DNA from: Rhodospirillaceae bacterium | GTDB taxonomy: Bacteria > Pseudomonadota > Alphaproteobacteria > Rhodospirillales_A > Casp-alpha2 | NCBI GenBank assembly: GCA_003488105.1 | Contig: DNMS01000324.1 | Span: 4,044 to 9,101 of the forward strand | Direction: 5' to 3' | Length of the DNA: 5,058 nucleotides | Part shown: positions 1 to 5,058 of the stretch, one piece after another | Numbering within the stretch: the stretch's first letter is position 1 | Layout: the number at the start of each line of letters is the position of its first letter | Translations under genes and position numbers: made by a program | Notes under the pieces: generated by a model | Told to the model about the DNA's origin: nothing | The model's input: only the letters and a program-made list of their open reading frames with translations | Databases searched by the model: none

Positions 1-843
1 GACGAAGATGGCCAGCCCCGGATAGACGGCCAGCGCCGGGGCGTCCCAGATCAGTTCCTGGGCGTTGGTCAGCAGGTTGCCCCAGCTGGGCAGGGGCGGC
101 TGAATGCCGAGGCCGAGGAAGCTGAGAACCGATTCCAGCAGGATCACGTTGCCGACGGACAGCGTCGTCGCGACGATGATCGGCGAGGCCAGATTGGGCA
201 GGATGTGCACGGTCATGATGCGGAAGGACGATGCCCCCTGGGCCCGCGCCGCCAGCACGAAGGGCCGTTCGCGCAAGGACAGCGCCGTTGCGCGGACCAG
301 CCGCGCCACGGTGGTCCAGCCGACCAGCGCCACGATGACGACGATGCGATAGAGGCTCATGTTTTCCGCCTGCGCGGCCTCGGCGGAAAACCCCAGCTTC
401 TGCAGGTCGATGGCCGCCAGCACGATCAACAGCGGCAGCAGGGGCAGGGCGATGACCCCGTCGGTCACGCGCATGAACAGCGCATCCAGGCGCCCGCCGA
501 AATAGCCCGACAACAGCCCCACGGTCGTGCCCAGGACCGCCGCCGTCAGGGCCGCCGCGATGCCGACGAACAGCGACACCCGCCCGCCGTACAGCAGGCG
601 CAGCAGCACGTCGCGCCCGGCCTCGTCCGTGCCCAGTGGATGGGCCGCGCTGGGCGCGGCCAGGCGGTTGAACAGGTCGACCGCGTTGGCATCGAGGCCG
701 AGCCAGTCTTCGACCACGGGGGCGAGCAGGCTGGCCGCCGCCAGCACCACCAGCACCCCGGCGCTGACCAGGGCGAGGCGGTGGCGCAGGAACCGGCGGG
801 TAACGAGAGCAAGCGGTGTCGCGGCGGCGGTTGAATTGATCAT
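1..843 (-). CDS. DppC/OppC-type ABC transporter permease, 3' end cut by window edge
   Basis: Inner-membrane permease subunit of a dipeptide/oligopeptide/nickel-class ABC importer; it should pair with the DppB-type protein encoded just upstream. Read from ATG at 843-841, 281 codons stay open to the left edge with no stop, so roughly 15-25 C-terminal residues are probably missing for this family. An N-terminal OppC_N-like region with a first membrane segment (about residues 22-42) is followed by the family hallmark HPLGTDEAGRDVLLRLLYGG (69-88), MRVTDGVIALPLLPL (124-138), the cytoplasmic EAA loop that contacts the ATPase (about 186-216, with AARAQGAS) and ESVLSFLGLGIQPPLPSWGN (237-256). Residues about 145-165 form a short extra loop. 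The start overlaps the dppB-like stop as ATGA (843-840), and GAAGG (857-853) lies 9 nt upstream, so coupling is expected. The substrate cannot be told from the permease. Confidence 0.95.
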   Translation of the reverse strand, partial: MINSTAAATPLALVTRRFLRHRLALVSAGVLVVLAAASLLAPVVEDWLGLDANAVDLFNRLAAPSAAHPLGTDEAGRDVLLRLLYGGRVSLFVGIAAALTAAVLGTTVGLLSGYFGGRLDALFMRVTDGVIALPLLPLLIVLAAIDLQKLGFSAEAAQAENMSLYRIVVIVALVGWTTVARLVRATALSLRERPFVLAARAQGASSFRIMTVHILPNLASPIIVATTLSVGNVILLESVLSFLGLGIQPPLPSWGNLLTNAQELIWDAPALAVYPGLAIFV

Positions 844-1805
844 TGCCGCTTGCCTTCGAAGCCGATGCGGGGGTCGAGCCAGGCATAGGCGAGATCGGCC
901 AGGATATTGCCGACCAGCGTTACCAAGGTGGCCAGCAGCAGGCAGACCAGGGCGAGGTTGAAATCGTTGCCCATGACCGCGTCGTAGGTCAGCTTGCCCA
1001 TGCCCGGATAGGCGAAGATGGTTTCCGTGATCAGCGCGCCGGAAAACAACGTTCCGAAATCCAGGGCGATGATCGTGGTTACCGGGATCAAGGCGTTGCG
1101 CAGCGCATGGCCGAGCACGACCCGCCGTTCGGAAAGGCCCTTGGCGCGGGCGGTGCGGATATAGTCCTGACGCAAGGTCTCCAGCATGCTGGCGCGCATA
1201 TAGCGGGTATGGCCGCCGACGCTGGCCAGGGTCAGGCTGGCCGCCGGCAGGACCAGATAGATCAGCTTGTCCGACCAGCCGTCCATGCCCGGTGTGCCCA
1301 GGCCGCCCGCCGGCAGCCAGCCCAGGATCACCGCGAACAGAATGATCAGCAACAGGCCGAGCCAGAACGACGGGATCGAGATACCGGCGAAGGCGAACAG
1401 ATTGACCGAATAGTCGCGCAGGGAATAGGGCCGGACGGCGGCCCAGATGCCCAGCGGCAGGCCGATGCAGAGCGCCAGGGTCAGGCTGATGCCCAGCAGC
1501 ATGAGGGTATTGCCCAGGGCCGGGCCGAGGATATCGAACACGGGCTTGGCGAACAGGCGGGAAAACCCGAAATCGCCTTGCAGCACGGCGAGCAGCCAGT
1601 TGCCGTAGCGTTCCGCCACGGGGCGGTCGAGGCCGTAAATCTCGCGCAGCTTGGCGACGTCGGCGGAGGTCAGGTCCGGATCGGCGGAAATCATCAGATC
1701 GACCGGATCGCCCGGCATCAGGCCGATCAGCCCGAAAATGACGAACGACATCACCGCCAAAACGACGGCCGATTGGATCAGGCGTTCACTGATAAAACGA
1801 AGCAT
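840..1805 (-). CDS. DppB/OppB-type ABC transporter permease
   Basis: Inner-membrane permease of a peptide-class ABC importer, partner of the DppC-type gene that follows. At 321 residues it has the usual family length. It begins with the typical MLRFISERL followed by a membrane segment (about 9-29) ending in the conserved MPGDP (30-34). Further membrane segments lie near 99-122, 134-160, 181-197, 238-260 and 284-308. The EAA loop spans about 208-240 (LETLRQDYIRTARAKGLSER, then HALRNALIP), and the end carries the family signature YAWLDPRIG (307-315). The C-terminal TGA overlaps the next ATG. The start at 1805 fits family alignments, yet the 16 nt before it read GGACTACCCTCCCCCC with no Shine-Dalgarno match, and I see no in-frame upstream start. 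It is separated from the binding-protein gene by 536 nt holding an opposite-strand gene and repeats, so it may need its own promoter or depend on read-through. Confidence 0.96.
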   Translation of the reverse strand: MLRFISERLIQSAVVLAVMSFVIFGLIGLMPGDPVDLMISADPDLTSADVAKLREIYGLDRPVAERYGNWLLAVLQGDFGFSRLFAKPVFDILGPALGNTLMLLGISLTLALCIGLPLGIWAAVRPYSLRDYSVNLFAFAGISIPSFWLGLLLIILFAVILGWLPAGGLGTPGMDGWSDKLIYLVLPAASLTLASVGGHTRYMRASMLETLRQDYIRTARAKGLSERRVVLGHALRNALIPVTTIIALDFGTLFSGALITETIFAYPGMGKLTYDAVMGNDFNLALVCLLLATLVTLVGNILADLAYAWLDPRIGFEGKRQ

Positions 1806-1854
1806 GGGGGGAGGGTAGTCCGGCGCATGGCGGGGGGCCAGAGAAAGTGGGCGT

Positions 1855-1892
1855 CCCCCTCACCCCGGCCCTCTCCCCCAAGGGGGAGAGGG
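1855..1892. repeat. REP-like palindromic repeat, left copy
   Basis: A 38-nt GC-rich element: a lead-in CCCCCTCACCCCGG (1855-1868) followed by a near-perfect hairpin, CCCTCTCCCCC, AA, GGGGGAGAGGG (1869-1892), with 11 paired bases per arm. The reverse complement of 1961-1996 is nearly the same sequence, differing mainly in the lead-in (CCGG against TA) and by one G in the hairpin. The pair therefore forms an inverted doublet with 68 nt between copies. This matches the general look of repetitive extragenic palindromes; I recall similar CCCTCACCC / CCCTCTCCC repeats as abundant in alphaproteobacterial genomes, but copy number cannot be seen here. It lies in the dppB-like upstream region, 50 nt before its start. 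Confidence 0.85.
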
Positions 1893-1960
1893 AGGTCTTT
1901 GCCCGAAACTGTGTCGCCTCTCGTCTCTTGAAGGGAGGGGCAGATATGGCGAAAATCGAC

Positions 1961-1996
1961 CCCTCTCCCCTTGGGGGAGAGGGTAGGGTGAGGGGG
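1961..1996. repeat. REP-like palindromic repeat, right copy in inverted orientation
   Basis: A 36-nt partner of the repeat at 1855-1892, in opposite orientation. Its hairpin CCCTCTCCCC, TT, GGGGGAGAGGG covers 1961-1983, and the conserved flank TAGGGTGAGGGGG follows (1984-1996). The element ends only 7 nt before the DUF559 start codon, so its last purine run probably serves as that gene's ribosome binding site. Together the two copies could fold into one long hairpin or two local ones. Neither hairpin is followed by a clear U-run, so I do not call them intrinsic terminators, though they could slow or protect transcripts passing towards dppB. Confidence 0.85.
1991..1996 (+). promoter_or_regulatory. 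Ribosome binding site of the DUF559 gene, inside the repeat
   Basis: AGGGGG sits 7 nt before the ATG at 2004 and is the only purine-rich run at a suitable distance. It supports the 2004 start over the in-frame ATG at 2037. It is also the terminal part of the palindromic repeat at 1961-1996, so repeat and translation signal share bases. Confidence 0.55.
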
Positions 1997-2003
1997 AACC
2001 TTC

Positions 2004-2330
2004 ATGACGACACTACCGCGCCGCCTGCGCAAATCCATGACGGATGCGGAACGCCGCCTGTGGCGGGCGCTGCGCAACCGCCAACTGGCCGGCCATAAGT
2101 TTCGCCGCCAACACCCGATCCCGCCCTACGTGGCTGACTTCGCCTGCGTGGAACGTGGATTGATCGTCGAGGTTGATGGCGGTCAGCACAGCGAGCGGAC
2201 GGAAGCCGATACAGCGCGCACTCGCGCGTTGCAGGCACGAGGGTTCCGCGTCCTGCGTGTCTGGAACAACGAGGTGATGGCGAACCTGGAAGGCGTTCTT
2301 GCCGTCATCCTCCGAGCTTTGGAGGCATAA
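2004..2330 (+). CDS. DUF559 (Vsr/restriction-endonuclease-like fold) protein
   Basis: A small predicted nuclease-fold protein of 108 residues, the normal size for single-domain DUF559 proteins. The sequence shows the family pattern in order: TDAERRLWRALRNRQLAG (13-30), KFRRQHPI (32-39), YVADFAC (42-48), LIVEVDGGQH (53-62), a helix with TARTRALQARGF (70-81), and VLRVWNNEVM (83-92). D45, E56, D58 and the GQH segment fall where Vsr-like and PD-(D/E)XK-type enzymes place metal-binding residues, so nuclease activity is plausible but unproven for the family. The gene runs opposite to all its neighbours. It starts 7 nt after a palindromic repeat and ends 11 nt from the binding-protein stop, with tail-to-tail orientation. 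Codon use resembles its neighbours. It looks intact, and its position suggests an insert in a transporter operon. Confidence 0.93.
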   Translation: MTTLPRRLRKSMTDAERRLWRALRNRQLAGHKFRRQHPIPPYVADFACVERGLIVEVDGGQHSERTEADTARTRALQARGFRVLRVWNNEVMANLEGVLAVILRALEA

Positions 2331-2341
2331 ACCGTCCGCGC

Positions 2342-4021
2342 CTATTTCACGCCCCAGTCCTCGACCCACAGGCTGGACGGGTACTGGTGGCCCGTGGGGG
2401 CGACGCCGGTCAGCCAGGGCGGCATGATGAAGGTCTCGGCCCGGAAGTAGAGGGGAATGGCCGGCAGTTCGGTGACGTAGATTTCCTGCAGCCGGCGCCA
2501 CAGCTTCTTGCGCGTGGGCTTGTCCAGTTCGACCTCGATTTTCTCGATCAGTTCGTCCATTTCCGCGTTCTTGAAGCCCGGATAGTTCTGTCCGGCCCAG
2601 CCGTTGGCCTCGGTCGGGATATGGGCGGAATGCAGGCTCGTGCGCGGCACGCTTTCCGGCGCCGACGACCAGGCATACATGGCCAGGCCCGTGAACTTGC
2701 GCTGGGTCACGGTCTGGCCAAAGTAGACGCGGGCCGGTTCGTTCTTGATGCGCACGTCGATGCCGACGGCCTTCCACTGGCTTTGCAGGACCTGCTGGAC
2801 CAGCTCGCGGGCCTTGGACCCGGCCGTGGTCATGAATTCGAAGCGCAGCGCTTCGCCCGTGTCCTTATGGTGGCGCACGCCCTGAACCAGCTTGGTAAAT
2901 CCAGCCCTTACAAGAAGTTCCAGGGCTTTCCTGGGATCATAGGTGTATTTCGGAATATCCTCGGCCGCGACCCAGTCGAGGGGATTGACCGATGACTGGG
3001 CGACCGGCTGGCGGCCGCCGAACAGCTGCTGGGAAATCGCCTCACGGTCGATGGCGTAGACCAGGGCGTGGCGGATGTCCCGGTTCTGCAGCAGGGGATT
3101 GTCCTGGTTCAGGTCGATGTGCTCATAGACCAAGCCAGGCTTGTAGAGGATGCGGAACTTGCGCCCGTGGCGTTTTTCGAAGCGCAGGGCCTGATCGACC
3201 GTGAACCCAAGTTCGCCCGAGATCATGTCGATGTTGCCGGACAGCAGGTTGGCTTCGAGCGCCGCCGTGTTGGGGATGACCTTGACCACGATGCGCTTGA
3301 ACGCCCCCGGCTTGCCCCACCATTTCGGATTGCGTTCCAGGACGATGTAGCTGCCGCGCTGGGTTTCCGTGATCAGGTAAGGGCCGAAGTAGAGCGCTTC
3401 GTTGGTGGTCTGGGTGTCGAAGGCGGTCTTGTTCTTGTAGTTCACCGGATCGGCGTCGAAGTTGACCGCGTCGACATGGGCTGGGATCAGGTTGAAGGAA
3501 TTGATCGCGTTGTAGTCGAAGGTCAGCTTGTCGAAATGAAGGGTGAAGGTCTTGTCGTCCTTGGTGTCGAGTTTATAGGCGGAGCGATAGAATTCGATCG
3601 GCAGGATGCCGGTCTTGCCGTGTCGGCCCGCGCGCCAAGTAAATTCGACGTCCTTGGTCGTGATCGGCGTGCCGTCGCCCCATACGGCATCGGCGCGGAT
3701 GGTATAGGTGACGGCGATGCCCTTCTTGCCGTTCGGTGCCGTTTCCGGCACGGCCAGGCCGTTTTCGAGGGTCGGCAGCTTGGTGCAGAGCATGCAGACC
3801 AATTGCCAGTTCTGATCGAACACGGTGAACGGCCGGCGCGTGAAGCCTAGGACGTAGGATTTCGCCACCATGCTGTCGATGTTGGGGTGGAAGGTCGACG
3901 GATACTGGGTGATGCCGATGGTGAGTTGGTCGCGCTCCGCCGCGCGAACGGGCGATGCCGCGCAAAGCAGAACAAGGGCAGCGATAAGGAGTGATTTCAG
4001 GACAGGGCCGGCCGGTCGCAT
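2342..4021 (-). CDS. Periplasmic peptide/oligopeptide-type ABC solute-binding protein (SBP family 5)
   Basis: Captures a solute in the periplasm and hands it to the DppB/DppC-type permeases encoded downstream. The 559-residue product is of typical family length. It begins with a Sec signal peptide: a hydrophobic core (about 10-22) and a likely cut after A27 or A28 (PVRA/AERD). C20 is preceded by leucine rather than a small residue, so a lipoprotein is unlikely. Family 5 features include GITQYPSTFHPNIDS (36-50), WGDGTPITTKDVEFTW (114-129), DKTFTLHFDKLTFDYNAINS (156-175), the GPYL (213-216) and LERNPKWWG (228-236) elements, and IRHALVYAIDREAI (316-329). The mature part has exactly two cysteines, C76 and C79, as CMLC. 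The stop is TAG. AGGGAG (4032-4027) lies 5 nt before the start, and pyrE ends 17 nt upstream, suggesting one transcript. The ligand (peptide, opine, sugar or other) cannot be fixed from sequence alone. Confidence 0.95.
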   Translation of the reverse strand: MRPAGPVLKSLLIAALVLLCAASPVRAAERDQLTIGITQYPSTFHPNIDSMVAKSYVLGFTRRPFTVFDQNWQLVCMLCTKLPTLENGLAVPETAPNGKKGIAVTYTIRADAVWGDGTPITTKDVEFTWRAGRHGKTGILPIEFYRSAYKLDTKDDKTFTLHFDKLTFDYNAINSFNLIPAHVDAVNFDADPVNYKNKTAFDTQTTNEALYFGPYLITETQRGSYIVLERNPKWWGKPGAFKRIVVKVIPNTAALEANLLSGNIDMISGELGFTVDQALRFEKRHGRKFRILYKPGLVYEHIDLNQDNPLLQNRDIRHALVYAIDREAISQQLFGGRQPVAQSSVNPLDWVAAEDIPKYTYDPRKALELLVRAGFTKLVQGVRHHKDTGEALRFEFMTTAGSKARELVQQVLQSQWKAVGIDVRIKNEPARVYFGQTVTQRKFTGLAMYAWSSAPESVPRTSLHSAHIPTEANGWAGQNYPGFKNAEMDELIEKIEVELDKPTRKKLWRRLQEIYVTELPAIPLYFRAETFIMPPWLTGVAPTGHQYPSSLWVEDWGVK

Positions 4022-4038
4022 GGAGTCTCCCTAGATCG

Positions 4039-4716
4039 TCAGTCGTCGTAGCCGCGTCCGCCGTGGGCCAGGGACCACTTCTCCGGATCGTCCAGGAACG
4101 CGCGCACCCCGGCGATGGTTTCCGCATCGAAGTATCCGCCATCTTCGGCGACCTGCAATACATCTTTCCAGGTCGCGAGATAGCGCAGGGTCACGCCCTC
4201 TTTCTCCAGGGTTTCCAAGGCGCCCTTGAACACGCCGTAGAAGAACACGACGAAGGCGTCGGTGCATTCGGCGCCGGCGTTGCGGATGGCGTGGACGAAA
4301 TTGAGTTTCGACGCCCCGTCGGAGGCCAGATCCTCGACCAGCAGCACCTTGGAGCCTTCGACCAGATTGCCTTCGATCTGGGCGTCGCGGCCGAAGCCCT
4401 TGGGCTTTTTGCGCACATAAAGCATGGGCTTGGACGCGGCTTCGGAAATCCAGGCGGCATAGGGAATGCCCGCGGTCTCGCCGCCGGCGACGGCGTCGAC
4501 GCCGTCCAGGCCCGCGTCGCGGCGCAGCATCTCGACCCCCAGTTCGATGATCCGGCGCCGTGCCTCGGTAAAGGAAATGACCCAGCGGCAGTCGATATAG
4601 ACCGGGCTGGCCCAGCCGGAGGTGAACATGTAGGGCTCCTGCGGCCGGAAGTTCACGGCTTTGATGTCGAGCAGAAGTTTCGCGGTTTCCTGGGCTGGGG
4701 TCATGGCGGCGGTCAT
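4039..4716 (-). CDS. pyrE: Orotate phosphoribosyltransferase
   Basis: Cytosolic enzyme of de novo pyrimidine synthesis that joins orotate and PRPP to give orotidine 5'-phosphate and pyrophosphate. With the start at 4716 the protein has 225 residues, normal for the family. It shows FTSGWASPVYIDCR (31-44), AVAGGETAGIPYAAW (75-89), the flexible catalytic loop with YVRKKPKGFG (100-109) and QIEG (113-116), and the PRPP-binding segment VLLVEDLASDGASK (124-137). That last loop reads ASDGAS where many homologues have a TTGGS-like sequence. An open frame extends 27 codons further to 4797, but I prefer 4716 because CGAGG ends 5 nt before it, the extension is Pro/Cys-rich and unlike the family, and the next in-frame ATG (4704) has no ribosome site. 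The binding-protein gene follows after 17 nt, so the two are probably cotranscribed. Confidence 0.96.
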   Translation of the reverse strand: MTAAMTPAQETAKLLLDIKAVNFRPQEPYMFTSGWASPVYIDCRWVISFTEARRRIIELGVEMLRRDAGLDGVDAVAGGETAGIPYAAWISEAASKPMLYVRKKPKGFGRDAQIEGNLVEGSKVLLVEDLASDGASKLNFVHAIRNAGAECTDAFVVFFYGVFKGALETLEKEGVTLRYLATWKDVLQVAEDGGYFDAETIAGVRAFLDDPEKWSLAHGGRGYDD

Positions 4717-4738
4717 GGGGGCCTCGTGTGCTCTGCAA

Positions 4739-4758
4739 CCCGCCGAACAGGGGGCGGG
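4739..4758 (-). other. Short GC-rich hairpin just before pyrE
   Basis: CCCGCC (4739-4744) pairs with GGCGGG (4753-4758) around an 8-nt loop. In the pyrE transcript this would form a 6-bp stem ending about 13 nt before the CGAGG ribosome site. No U-run follows and no leader peptide is evident, so a classical pyrE attenuator is not supported. It may be a chance product of high GC. Confidence 0.2.
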
Positions 4759-4816
4759 CGGGCTGTGTCGGTCGGATGGTTCGGGCCAGGGTTTCATGGC
4801 CGATGTCTGCGTTTTC

Positions 4817-4844
4817 GTTTAACGGGTTCGCCCCAGACCCGCAA
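4817..4844 (-). promoter_or_regulatory. Weak candidate sigma-70-type promoter for pyrE
   Basis: On the minus strand TTGCGG (4844-4839) and TTAAAC (4822-4817) are separated by 16 nt, which would start transcription about 90 nt before the pyrE ATG. The -10 match is poor and the call rests only on position and spacing. Confidence 0.2.
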
Positions 4845-4912
4845 GCGCGTGCGGGGCCGGGACGGGGGATAAATGCCGCGGATGACAATCCTTGTTGTGC
4901 TCAAGTGGTCTG

Positions 4913-4922
4913 TGGTATACCA
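4913..4922. promoter_or_regulatory. Palindrome resembling a GntR (FadR/UxuR-type) operator
   Basis: TGGTATACCA is a perfect 10-bp palindrome that equals the core of the known UxuR/ExuR operator (TTGGTATACCAA) and resembles other FadR-subfamily sites. It overlaps the -10 of a possible plus-strand promoter, TTGTTG (4892-4897) with 18-nt spacing to TATACC (4916-4921), which would drive a gene beyond the right edge. It lies about 200 nt before the pyrE start. No GntR gene is in the window, and 10-bp palindromes arise by chance a few times in 5 kb. Confidence 0.28.
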
Positions 4923-5058
4923 TATGCCAGTTGATTGAACGCCGCTGCCGATGATGTCCTCCCAGGGACGCGTCCACGCAGTATCGGATTGCTCCCCGCT
5001 TGGCACGGCGACCTGCGATCACTATTCTCCCTCCCTGATCCTGGGGGCTCGGTCGACC

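Larger units (their letters stand above)
4717..5058. other. Non-coding stretch upstream of pyrE, no supported gene
   Basis: These 342 nt hold no gene I recognise on either strand. A plus-strand frame from ATG 4951 stays open for 36 codons to the window edge but has no family resemblance and no clear ribosome site. A minus-strand GTG frame from 5022 to 4819 has a good GGGAGGGAG upstream, yet its product is basic, low in hydrophobic pattern and uses rare codons such as AGA and ATA. The base composition is less GC-rich around 4880-4940 than in the flanking genes, which suits a regulatory region. Candidate signals inside are listed separately. Confidence 0.6.

Noticed and set aside
205..834. 209-codon plus-strand open frame opposite the dppC-like gene
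   Set aside because: Product is Gln/His/Arg/Gly-rich and low complexity; the minus strand carries the complete DppC signatures.
1805..1818. Possible third, degenerate repeat fragment (GGGGGGAGGGTAG)
   Set aside because: It resembles part of the repeat flank, but the match is short and low in complexity.
843..1931. 362-codon plus-strand open frame opposite the dppB-like gene
   Set aside because: It mirrors a clear permease gene; its product is Gln/Gly/Asp-rich with no family pattern, as expected from the antisense of GC-biased codons.
1855..1996. CRISPR array or intrinsic terminators
   Set aside because: There are only two inverted, not direct, copies with a 68-nt gap, and no U-run follows the hairpins.
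3068..3850. 260-codon plus-strand open frame opposite the binding-protein gene
   Set aside because: Antisense shadow of a well-supported family 5 binding protein; no domain pattern of its own.
3991..4872. 293-codon plus-strand open frame opposite pyrE
   Set aside because: Antisense shadow of pyrE; the strand with the conserved PRPP loop is the coding one.
4966..4975. Perfect palindrome GGACGCGTCC
   Set aside because: A 10-bp GC-rich palindrome is expected by chance in a window this size and matches no operator I know.
4819..5022. 67-codon minus-strand frame starting GTG after a GGGAGGGAG run
   Set aside because: The ribosome-site match is good, but the product has no recognisable pattern, uses rare codons and overlaps the likely control region.
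4951..5058. Plus-strand ATG frame open to the right edge (36 codons)
   Set aside because: Too short to judge, no ribosome site, no family resemblance.

Overview
The window looks like chromosomal DNA of a high-GC Gram-negative bacterium, most likely an alphaproteobacterium. I infer this from the strong G/C third-position bias, the PyrE variant, the ABC peptide-transporter proteins and a GC-rich palindromic repeat next to a DUF559 gene. This is a judgement from reading, not the result of a search.

Most of the coding DNA lies on the minus strand and reads right to left. It starts with pyrE (4716-4039, orotate phosphoribosyltransferase). After 17 nt comes a family 5 periplasmic solute-binding protein (4021-2342). 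A 536-nt break follows, then a DppB/OppB-type permease (1805-840) and a DppC/OppC-type permease (843 to the left edge, cut off). The two permease genes overlap by ATGA and are surely translationally coupled. Binding protein plus two permeases form most of a dipeptide/oligopeptide-class importer. The ATPase genes are not in the window and may lie beyond the left edge.

The break between binding protein and permeases is the least ordinary part. It holds a plus-strand gene for a 108-residue DUF559 protein with a Vsr/restriction-endonuclease-like core (2004-2330). Directly in front of it are two copies of a 36-38 nt palindromic repeat in inverted orientation (1855-1892 and 1961-1996). The end of the second copy doubles as the likely Shine-Dalgarno sequence of the DUF559 gene. 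The dppB-like start on the other side has a pyrimidine run where its ribosome binding site should be. The simplest reading is that a repeat-plus-nuclease cassette entered a formerly continuous transporter operon. That is an inference needing comparison with relatives.

The right-hand 342 nt (4717-5058) contain no gene I can support. They hold a weak candidate pyrE promoter, a small GC-rich hairpin just before pyrE, and a palindrome TGGTATACCA resembling operators of FadR/UxuR-type GntR regulators. The long plus-strand open frames opposite dppB, the binding protein and pyrE are antisense shadows produced by GC-rich codon bias.
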